NCBI GenBank assembly: GCA_018266095.1
Contig: JAFEBC010000346.1
Location: forward strand, 1 to 8,934
DNA from: Deltaproteobacteria bacterium
GTDB taxonomy: Bacteria > Myxococcota > Myxococcia > Myxococcales > 40CM-4-68-19
Length of the DNA: 8,934 nt
Reading direction: 5' to 3'
A model generated the notes under the pieces. It had not been told where the DNA came from. It worked only from the letters and a program-made list of their open reading frames with translations, and did no database searches. The position numbers and the translations under genes are program-made. Shown piece after piece: positions 1 to 5,640 of the stretch (the first letter of the stretch is position 1; each line of letters opens with the position of its first letter).

Positions 1-297
1 ATCGCGAACGCGTTCAGCGAGCTCAACGACCCGCGCGACCAGGAGGACCGCTTCCGCGCGCAGGTCGAGGCCGCCAAGCAGGGCGACGCCGAGGCCATGC
101 CGTACGACCGCGACTTCGTGCGCGCGCTCGAGCACGGCATGCCGCCCACGGCCGGAGAGGGCATCGGAATCGATCGCGTGGCCATGCTGTTCACGGATGC
201 GGCGTCGATCCGCGACGTGGTGCTCTTCCCGTTGCTCAAGCCGATCGCCGATGAGTTCGACGCGCCGGAAGCGGCGGAGGGTGGAGACAAGAAGTGA
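1..297 (+). CDS. lysS: Lysyl-tRNA synthetase class II, C-terminal end (5' truncated by window)
   Basis: This is the last 98 codons of a class II lysine-tRNA ligase, the cytoplasmic enzyme that charges tRNA-Lys with lysine at the cost of ATP. The reading frame is open from base 1 and ends at TGA 295-297. The visible part holds the hallmark C-terminal block of the family: an AFSELNDPRDQ segment, then EHGMPPTAGEGIGIDRVAML (about 130-195), which contains class II motif 3 with its GIGIDR arginine that contacts ATP, then SIRDVVLFPLLKP. A short acidic tail follows. The next gene starts inside the stop codon context (GTGA, 294-297), so the two are probably translated in a coupled way. The N-terminal anticodon-binding domain and motifs 1 and 2 lie outside the window. 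Confidence 0.96.
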   Translation: MANAFSELNDPRDQEDRFRAQVEAAKQGDAEAMPYDRDFVRALEHGMPPTAGEGIGIDRVAMLFTDAASIRDVVLFPLLKPIADEFDAPEAAEGGDKK

Positions 298-2309
298 AGA
301 AGCCGTTCCGCACCGCAGCCCTCCTGCTCGCGCTCGTGCTCTACGCGATCGCGTTCGCGAGCCAGCTCGTGCTGCGGCGCTTCCTCTCGGTGCACGGCCT
401 GTTGTCCGCCGACGAGGTCCTCATCGTCTCGTTCGTGGCCCAGACGCTGGTCATGTTCGTCACCGGCTTCGCCGTCACCTTCGTCGCGCGCAGCTCGGGC
501 TGGCGTGAGCTGGGCGCCGCCTCGCTGCTCATGGTCGGCGTCGCCTTCGCCGCCCTCAAGAAGATCGAGCCGCCCTCGTTCTCGCCCGATCACTACCTCG
601 CGCGCACGGACGAGCTCGTGGTCTGGGCGCTCTTGGTGGGCCTCGCGGGCTTCTTGCTCGCGCTCTGGGGCGGCTCGTTCGCGCTCATCATCGGCGCCTC
701 CGAATCCGTCGAGCTCAAGTCGGGCTACGAGGCCGGCATCGCGCGCACGCACCTGCGCCTCGATCGGTCCATGCTGCTGCGGCTCGCGTGGATCGGCCTG
801 TCCATCCCCGGCACGTTCTTCGGCGTCGGCATCGTCTTCGATCGCTTCAGCAACGGCCACCAGGTCCCGCTCTGGTCCTTGCCCGCGAGCGCGCTCTCGT
901 TCCTCGCCTTCCTCGCGCTCCTCGGCGACTGGATCCGCTCGCGTGTCCGCGAGGCGCGCCTCAAGCCCGGCCAGAAGCGCAAGCGCCCCGCCACGCAGGT
1001 CATGACCTTCATCTCCATCGCCGGCGTGGCGGTGGGCGTGTGGGCGCTCACCGTGGTGCTCGCGGTCATGAGCGGCTTCGAGCTCGACTTGAAGAAGAAG
1101 ATCCTCGGCACCACCGCGCACGCGATGCTCCAGCGCTTCACCGGGGACATGACCGAGTGGCGCACCATCGCGCCCAAGATCCGCGCGGTCCCCGGCGTGG
1201 TCGGCGCGTCGCCCTTCGTGTTCGGCGAGGTGATGATCTCGCACCGCGACGCGCTCACCGGCTCGGAGATCAAGGGCATCGAGCCGTCCACCGTCGGTCA
1301 GGTGAGCGAGCTCCCCAAGCAGGTGATCGCGGGCGAGGTGGCCTGGATCGACGATCCGTCGCAGATCCCGCGGCTGCCCGCCAAGCCGCACGCGGCGCTC
1401 TCGAGCGACCTGCAGGATCAGGATCCCGACCAGTACCTCGAGGACACCTACGAGCGCAGGAAGCGCCACCCGGAAGAGGACACGGCCTCCAAGATCGACG
1501 ACGACGCGCTCTTCAAGATCCCGGGCATCTGCATCGGCAAGGAGATGTCGCACGCGCTGCGCGTGTGGGTGGGCGACGTGGTCAGCGTGATCACGCCGCT
1601 CGGCGACATGGGGCCGACGGGGCCGGTGCCGCGCGGCAAGAACTTCCGCGTGGCCTGCATCCTCTACTCGGGCATGTACGAGTACGACATGAAGTTCGCG
1701 TACATCGGCATCCCCGAGGCGCAGAGCTTCTTCCGCACCAAGGACGCCATCACCGGCTTCGAGCTCAAGTACGACGACGTCGACGCGGCCCGCGGCCTCG
1801 GGCACCGCGTGCTGGACGCGCTGGGCAACTTCCCCTACCGCATGCGCGACTGGACGGACCTGAACCGCAACCTCTTCAGCGCGCTCAAGCTGGAGAAGGT
1901 GGCGATGGGCATCATCCTCACCTTCATCGTGCTGGTGGCCTGCTTCAACATCCTGTCCACGCTCATCATGCTGGTGCTGGAGAAGACCAAGGAGATCAGC
2001 ATCCTGAAGTCCATGGGCGCGCGCGACGCCTCGGTGATGAAGATCTTCGTCTTCGAGGGCATGACCATCGGCTTCATCGGCACCGCGATGGGCATCCTCA
2101 TGGGCCTCGCGAGCTGCTCGTTCGTGGAGCGCTTCGGGCTCAAGCTGGACGCGGACGTCTATTACATCTCCAGCCTGCCGGTGATCGTCGAGCCCGGGCA
2201 GTTCGCGGTGGTGGCCCTCATCTCGCTGTGCCTCGCGTACCTGGCGACGCTCTATCCGGCGATCAAGGCCGCGCAGCTCTCGCCCGTCGACGGCCTGAGG
2301 GAGGACTAG
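294..2309 (+). CDS. lolC: LolC/LolE-family lipoprotein-releasing ABC permease with long N-terminal membrane extension
   Basis: This 671-residue protein is the membrane subunit of a lipoprotein-release ABC transporter. The family passes mature lipoproteins from the inner membrane to the periplasmic carrier LolA, powered by LolD. Residues about 236-671 are a normal LolC/E core: TM1 (about 237-260, ending VMSGFELD), a periplasmic domain (about 262-535), TM2 with NILSTLIMLVLEKTKEISIL (552-571) and KSMGA, TM3 (about 585-607), TM4 (about 635-655), and the closing YPAIKAAQLSPVDGLRED. Residues 1-230 are extra and contain about six hydrophobic segments (roughly 7-27, 42-64, 72-88, 109-133, 164-183, 197-213). 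The usual family length is about 400-415. Residues about 350-405 are a charged insertion in the periplasmic domain. The start is GTG 294, overlapping the lysS stop, with GGAG at 283-286 seven bases upstream. LolC and LolE cannot be told apart here; a single permease gene would suggest a LolF-like homodimer. There is no internal start suited to a standard-length protein. Confidence 0.9.
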   Translation: MKKPFRTAALLLALVLYAIAFASQLVLRRFLSVHGLLSADEVLIVSFVAQTLVMFVTGFAVTFVARSSGWRELGAASLLMVGVAFAALKKIEPPSFSPDHYLARTDELVVWALLVGLAGFLLALWGGSFALIIGASESVELKSGYEAGIARTHLRLDRSMLLRLAWIGLSIPGTFFGVGIVFDRFSNGHQVPLWSLPASALSFLAFLALLGDWIRSRVREARLKPGQKRKRPATQVMTFISIAGVAVGVWALTVVLAVMSGFELDLKKKILGTTAHAMLQRFTGDMTEWRTIAPKIRAVPGVVGASPFVFGEVMISHRDALTGSEIKGIEPSTVGQVSELPKQVIAGEVAWIDDPSQIPRLPAKPHAALSSDLQDQDPDQYLEDTYERRKRHPEEDTASKIDDDALFKIPGICIGKEMSHALRVWVGDVVSVITPLGDMGPTGPVPRGKNFRVACILYSGMYEYDMKFAYIGIPEAQSFFRTKDAITGFELKYDDVDAARGLGHRVLDALGNFPYRMRDWTDLNRNLFSALKLEKVAMGIILTFIVLVACFNILSTLIMLVLEKTKEISILKSMGARDASVMKIFVFEGMTIGFIGTAMGILMGLASCSFVERFGLKLDADVYYISSLPVIVEPGQFAVVALISLCLAYLATLYPAIKAAQLSPVDGLRED

Positions 2310-2312
2310 ATG
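2298..2312 (+). promoter_or_regulatory. Strong Shine-Dalgarno that sets the lolD start
   Basis: AGGGAGG at 2298-2304 lies inside the last codons of the permease gene, five bases before ATG 2310. It decides the start in favour of 2310 over the downstream ATG at 2403. Confidence 0.7.
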
Positions 2313-3074
2313 AGCGAGCTCCCTCCGAGCGATCCGGTGGCGCAGCCCGCGATCCCTGTCGCGACGCTGGTTCCCGAGACCGCCGCTCCAGCACAGGCGC
2401 CGATGCTCCTGGAGGCGCGCGACGTGCACAAGTCGTACTGGCTCGGCGACAAGGAGATCCACGTCCTGCGCGGGGCCACCTTCGGCGTGCGCAAGGGCGA
2501 GATGGCCTCGCTCGTGGGCCCGTCAGGCGTGGGCAAGAGCACGTTCCTGCACGTCATCGGCACGCTCGATCCGCCGACGCAGGGCCAGGTGCTCTTCGAG
2601 GGCCAGGACACGGGCGCCATGCCGGAGGAGACGCTCTCGCGCTTCCGCAACCGGCAGATCGGCTTCGTGTTCCAGTTCCATCACCTCCTGCCCGAGTTCA
2701 CGGCGCTCGAGAACGCGGCCATGCCCGCGCTCATCCAGCGCCTCCCGGTGGCCGAGGCGCACAAGCGCGCCAAGGAAGTCCTCGAGCTCGTCGGCCTCGG
2801 GCACCGCATGGATCACCGGCCCGGCGAACTCTCCGGCGGCGAGCAGCAGCGCGTGGCCCTGGCGCGCGCGCTGATCCTGAAGCCGAAGCTGCTCCTCGCC
2901 GACGAGCCCACGGGCAACCTCGACGAGGCCACGAGCGAAGGCATCCATCAGCTCCTGGTGCAGTTGAACCAGCAGCTCGGCATCGCGGCCCTGGTGGTCA
3001 CGCACAACCCGCGGCTGGCGGAGCGGATGCCGCGGCGCCTCAGGCTGGCCGACGGGCTCGTGGTCGACGGCTAA
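2310..3074 (+). CDS. lolD: Lipoprotein-releasing system ATP-binding protein LolD
   Basis: This 254-residue ABC ATPase is the motor of the lipoprotein-release complex on the cytoplasmic face of the inner membrane. All functional motifs are present: Walker A GPSGVGKST (70-78), Q-loop FQFHHLLPEF (121-130), signature LSGGEQQRVA (174-183), Walker B with D-loop LLLADEPTGNLD (194-205) and H-loop His232. FQFHHLLPEFTALENAAMP is characteristic of LolD and the related MacB/FtsE-type ATPases. The first 31 residues are a Pro/Ala-rich leader not found in the compact E. coli protein; Met32 (base 2403) would give a standard N-terminus but has no visible ribosome site. ATG 2310 follows the permease TAG without a gap and has AGGGAGG at 2298-2304 five bases upstream, so I prefer it. 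The zero spacing supports coupled translation with the permease partner. Confidence 0.95.
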   Translation: MSELPPSDPVAQPAIPVATLVPETAAPAQAPMLLEARDVHKSYWLGDKEIHVLRGATFGVRKGEMASLVGPSGVGKSTFLHVIGTLDPPTQGQVLFEGQDTGAMPEETLSRFRNRQIGFVFQFHHLLPEFTALENAAMPALIQRLPVAEAHKRAKEVLELVGLGHRMDHRPGELSGGEQQRVALARALILKPKLLLADEPTGNLDEATSEGIHQLLVQLNQQLGIAALVVTHNPRLAERMPRRLRLADGLVVDG

Positions 3075-3082
3075 GAGCAACT

Positions 3083-3228
3083 GCAACTGCCTCACAGGAA
3101 GGAAAGAAGGAAGGGGTTTCGGCTCTGGGCCCGTGGTGCGGAACCACCCCTGTCCTTCGAGCTCGAGGGTTCGAGCAAGGGATGCGGGTCAGCAATCCCT
3201 TCCTTGTTTCCTTCCTGTGAGCAGTTGC
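3083..3228. repeat. Long imperfect inverted repeat filling a convergent intergenic gap
   Basis: The left arm (3083-3115) and right arm (3197-3228) are reverse complements over about 32 bases with one mismatch and one single-base indel. They are separated by 81 bases. The left arm begins 8 bases after the lolD stop, and the right arm ends 13 bases before the stop of the convergent kinase-like gene, so the element spans almost the whole gap. The arms are strongly purine/pyrimidine asymmetric (GGAAGGAAAGAAGG on the left). The loop holds a small hairpin (GTGGT 3133-3137 with ACCAC 3143-3147) and a 10-base palindrome TCGAGCTCGA. No T-run follows either arm, so it is not a textbook intrinsic terminator. 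It could be a bidirectional terminator, a small mobile palindromic element or a structured RNA. Confidence 0.85.
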
Positions 3229-3241
3229 CTTTGCCGTGCCT

Positions 3242-4504
3242 TTAGAACGTCAGGCCGCCGTGCTGCCCGAAGCGGCCCACGCTGACCGTCTGCTCGTTCG
3301 AGCACAGCACGCCGTTGCCCGTCACCTCGCGCACGGGCGCGGGCAGGTCGACCGCGTTCGACACGAGGACATTTCCCACGCGGCGCAGGAGCAGGCCCTG
3401 GGTGCTGCCCGCGGCGCAGAGGACGAAGACGTCGGGTGAGAGCACGAGGCTCAAGCTGGGGCCGAGCGCGAAGGTCTCCAAGAAGGACAGCTCCGGGTCC
3501 GGCGTGCACCAGGTGGTGCGCTCGGTGAGCAGGTCGATGCAGCCGATGCGGTCGCCGCGGCGGATGACCACGGTGTGGTGGCGCATCGAGGCGGCCAGGA
3601 ACTGGTCGGGGTGCTCGGCGGTGAAGAGCGTGGCGGGGCCCTCGTCGGCGATCACCACCAGGCGGCGGCCGGCGGCCACCAGCGGGAACACGCCTTGGCT
3701 CGCGCCCAGGAAGCGCTGCGCGCCGGGCACGTGGAAGCCCGAGCCGATGCGCCCGTCCTGCTCGGTGGCGTTGAAGACCTGCTCGCCGACCATGAGGTAC
3801 GCATCGGCCGTCCCCTTCCACTGCTCGACGTGCGCGGCCTCGTCGACGGCGAGCGCGCGGACCAGCGCGGCGTGCGAGGGGAAGCGCCGCTCCGGCCGCG
3901 GGTTCAAGAGGTGCGCGACGATGCCCGACAGGCCGCCGCGGTTGCGGAAGCGCAGGGCGAACCGCAGCCGATCGAGCGCGGACGGCCGGCGCCCGTTGAG
4001 GCACTCCAGCGCGATCACGCCCAGCGAGTACATGTCGGCGTGCGCGGCGTCGGCGCCCTTGCGCGCGGCGCCCGGCGCGTTGGACTGCGCTGCGCGCGAG
4101 AGCTCCGGCGCGGCGTAGTCGGCGTTCTCGTGGCCCGCGACCCCGGCCGTGCCCGCCGACGAGGATTCGAGCAGCACCCAGGGCGGCTCCGCGCCGTCCT
4201 CGGCCTGCATCACGTTCGCCGGCCGCAGGTCCCCGTGCGCGATGCCCCGCGCGAACCCGCGATCGAGTTCGAGCGCCAGGTGCAGGCAGAGGCGGCGCAC
4301 CTCGGCCGTCGACAGCGTCTCCCCCGCGTCCAGGATCTCGCGCAGCGAGCGGCCGTTCGCCTCCGTGATCGTCACCGTCGGCGCCGTGACCTGATTCGCC
4401 TGCGACGACCGCGTGTCGCGCAGCCAGTCGGTCAGGCGGTTCATCTCGGTCTGCTCGTCGGTGAGCTCGAAGTCGAGGTGCAGGTCGTCGCTCGCGAACA
4501 TCAT
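3242..4504 (-). CDS. Ser/Thr kinase-like protein lacking the N-lobe (probable pseudokinase) with unrecognised C-terminal domain
   Basis: This 420-residue protein resembles a Hanks-type protein kinase from the hinge onward. In order: hinge and alpha-D (about 44-62, VTITEANGRSLREIL), catalytic loop IAHGDLRPANVM (88-99) with Asp92 and Asn97 kept, an activation-segment end YAAPEL (130-135), alpha-F DMYSLGVIALECLNGRRP (157-174) and a C-lobe end NPRPERRF (201-208). Missing are the Gly-rich loop, the beta-3 lysine and the alpha-C glutamate: only about 43 residues precede the hinge, against roughly 80 normally. The DFG position reads LLESSS (111-116), with Asp replaced by Glu and no Gly. Residues about 225-420 alternate hydrophobic and polar residues in a beta-rich way, perhaps a partial propeller; I recognise no family. 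No signal peptide or membrane segment is seen. The start at 4504 has GGAG (complement of 4513-4516) eight bases upstream, and an in-frame stop at 4547-4549 rules out a longer N-lobe. A scaffold or regulatory role is inferred. Confidence 0.75.
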   Translation of the reverse strand: MMFASDDLHLDFELTDEQTEMNRLTDWLRDTRSSQANQVTAPTVTITEANGRSLREILDAGETLSTAEVRRLCLHLALELDRGFARGIAHGDLRPANVMQAEDGAEPPWVLLESSSAGTAGVAGHENADYAAPELSRAAQSNAPGAARKGADAAHADMYSLGVIALECLNGRRPSALDRLRFALRFRNRGGLSGIVAHLLNPRPERRFPSHAALVRALAVDEAAHVEQWKGTADAYLMVGEQVFNATEQDGRIGSGFHVPGAQRFLGASQGVFPLVAAGRRLVVIADEGPATLFTAEHPDQFLAASMRHHTVVIRRGDRIGCIDLLTERTTWCTPDPELSFLETFALGPSLSLVLSPDVFVLCAAGSTQGLLLRRVGNVLVSNAVDLPAPVREVTGNGVLCSNEQTVSVGRFGQHGGLTF

Positions 4505-4580
4505 GTCGACATCTCCAAGCGGCCCCCCGTTGGGCCGGTCATCGCGTCACCGGGTGGTTCCGGCTGCGTGCAGCGGGGCC

Positions 4581-4609
4581 ATAGCAAGCGGCTCGCCAAA
4601 GCGTCGCAA
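4581..4609 (-). promoter_or_regulatory. Weak candidate promoter for the kinase-like gene
   Basis: On the minus strand, TTGCGA (complement of 4604-4609) and TGCTAT (complement of 4581-4586) are separated by 17 bases, about 77 bases upstream of the kinase-like start. The -10 match is poor (three of six), so this is only a candidate. Confidence 0.2.
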
Positions 4610-4689
4610 CATGAGATAGATTCGTCGTTCCAGGAGGTTACCGTTCGGCTCCCATTCGACCACCCGTGAATACAGGAGCCGCCCGTCTG

Positions 4690-4707
4690 GACTTGGGACT
4701 CCAAGTC
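4690..4707. repeat. 7-base perfect inverted repeat, possible operator
   Basis: GACTTGG and CCAAGTC flank a GACT loop. The repeat sits between the divergent genes, closer to the histidine-kinase-like start. It could be a regulator binding site or a hairpin in the 5' leader of that gene. The symmetry is seen directly; the role is inferred. Confidence 0.45.
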
Positions 4708-4772
4708 TGGAATCTGGACACAGGCCGCACACGAAACGTCAGAAGCTCGACCACCCCAGGGGAGCAAGCGTC

Positions 4773-5495
4773 ATGTCGACCGCCCAGGCCGCGCCACCAC
4801 CGCCCTGGGACGCGCTCACCCCGCTGCCCAAGGGCCAGGACGCGCTCGATCGCGAGGCGATGGCGGTCCTGGCGGGCGGCCTCTCGCACGAGGTCAAGAA
4901 CCCGCTCTTCGGGATCTCGGGCACCTTGGAGGCCATCGCCGACGAGCTGCGCGACCGGCCGCACATGGCCGGCCTGCTCGACGCCGTGCGCGGGGAGATC
5001 GCGCGCATCGATCTGACCATGCGGGAGCTGACCGACTTCGCCACCGATCAGACGGCGGGTTTCGTCTCGCCCCTGTGCCCGGTCGTGCGCGAGGCGATCG
5101 ACGCGGTGCGCCCGCTCGCGGATCGGCGGCGGGTCACGATCTCCGCGCTGGGGCTCGAGGCCGCGGTCCAGGTCGCGCTCGATGACCGCAGGCTCAAGCA
5201 GGCGCTCTCGCTGCTGATGTCGTTCGCGCTGGCCCGCTCGCCGCGCGGCGGACAGATCAGCGTGCGCGTGGAGGCCGTCGACGGCGCGGCCCAGTTGAGC
5301 GTGTCCGATCGCGGACAGCCGCTGAGCGCGGAGGAGCTGAGGCGGATGCCGATCCCGTACGCGGTGCGCAGGCCGGGCGCGCCCGGGATCGCGCTGGCGC
5401 TCGCGCTGCACGTGCTCGAGGAGCACAAGGCGATCGTGAGGGCAGGGCAGGCCGGCGAGGAGTTCGTGATCGCGGCGCGGCTTCCGGTGAAGTAG
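4773..5495 (+). CDS. Small soluble histidine-kinase-like protein with degenerate ATP-binding domain
   Basis: This 240-residue protein has a HisKA dimerisation/phospho-acceptor helix with a canonical H-box (SHEVKNPLFGISG, 38-50; His39 as acceptor) of the NtrB type. The second helix runs to about residue 91. The C-terminal half (about 100-240) follows the HATPase_c layout, but its nucleotide-binding boxes are eroded. In the N-box (DRRLKQALSLLMSFAL, 138-153) the Mg-binding Asn position is Phe151. G1 reads DRGQP (179-183), keeping Asp179 but losing the second Gly. G2 reads PGIALALAL (204-212) in place of a GTGLGLA-type motif. There is no sensor, PAS or membrane segment; residues 1-22 are Pro/Ala-rich. 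The start ATG 4773 has GGAG at 4761-4764 eight bases upstream. It may be a very divergent kinase, or a phosphotransfer protein of the ChpT kind, with a kinase-like fold but no ATPase activity. No response regulator gene lies in the window. Confidence 0.8.
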   Translation: MSTAQAAPPPPWDALTPLPKGQDALDREAMAVLAGGLSHEVKNPLFGISGTLEAIADELRDRPHMAGLLDAVRGEIARIDLTMRELTDFATDQTAGFVSPLCPVVREAIDAVRPLADRRRVTISALGLEAAVQVALDDRRLKQALSLLMSFALARSPRGGQISVRVEAVDGAAQLSVSDRGQPLSAEELRRMPIPYAVRRPGAPGIALALALHVLEEHKAIVRAGQAGEEFVIAARLPVK

Positions 5496-5542
5496 GCACC
5501 CGAAGTCTCGTCGAGACGATCAGTCGTTGGTTCGCTGGGGGT

Positions 5543-5592
5543 CCAGGGGGAGCGGAAGCTCACCCCTGGTGGAGGCTTCCCAAGGGGAAGCC
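5543..5592. terminator. Two tandem hairpins between convergent genes, probable bidirectional terminator
   Basis: Hairpin 1 pairs 5543-5553 with 5558-5569: CCAGGGG and GAGC pair with GCTC and CCCCTGG, with one bulged A (5562) and a GGAA tetraloop of the GNRA type. Hairpin 2 pairs GGCTTCCC (5574-5581) with GGGAAGCC (5585-5592) around a three-base loop. They lie after the TAG of the histidine-kinase-like gene and beyond the dam stop on the other strand. Neither has a T-run, so termination is inferred from position and stem strength. A minor hairpin precedes them (GTCTC 5505-5509, GAGAC 5513-5517). Confidence 0.45.
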
Positions 5593-5640
5593 GGATCGTG
5601 GAGCGGATAGACTGGAAAACGTCGGCAGTTCAGGGCAGAG

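Larger units (their letters stand above)
4505..4772. promoter_or_regulatory. Shared divergent control region of the two kinase-like genes
   Basis: This 268-base gap separates two genes that start in opposite directions and must hold both promoters. It is less GC-rich than the flanking genes, and its translated frames do not show the strong third-position GC of the real genes here. A perfect 7-base inverted repeat (GACTTGG 4690-4696, CCAAGTC 4701-4707, four-base loop) lies about 66 bases upstream of ATG 4773. TCTGG occurs three times around it (4686, 4706, 4713). A weak plus-strand sigma-70-like pair can be drawn (TCGCCA 4593-4598, 18 bases, TAGATT 4617-4622). Confidence 0.5.

Noticed and set aside
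788..3220. Open plus-strand frame of 810 codons across the permease and lolD
   Set aside because: It is out of frame with two well-supported genes, its translation is Arg/Gly/Pro/Ala/His-rich, and it shows no motif.
3083..3228. Classical Rho-independent terminator
   Set aside because: The stem is long but the loop is 81 bases and no T-run follows on either strand, so it is listed as an inverted repeat instead.
3575..4669. Open plus-strand frame of 364 codons opposite the kinase-like gene
   Set aside because: It is the antisense shadow of a frame with clear kinase C-lobe motifs and has no recognisable features of its own.
4501..4767. Minus-strand 88-codon frame in the divergent gap, ending with an ATGA overlap at the kinase-like start
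   Set aside because: The 4-base overlap looks like coupling, but its third codon positions are not GC-rich as in real genes here, it would start at TTG, and the translation has no motif. A very short leader peptide starting at an internal ATG cannot be excluded.
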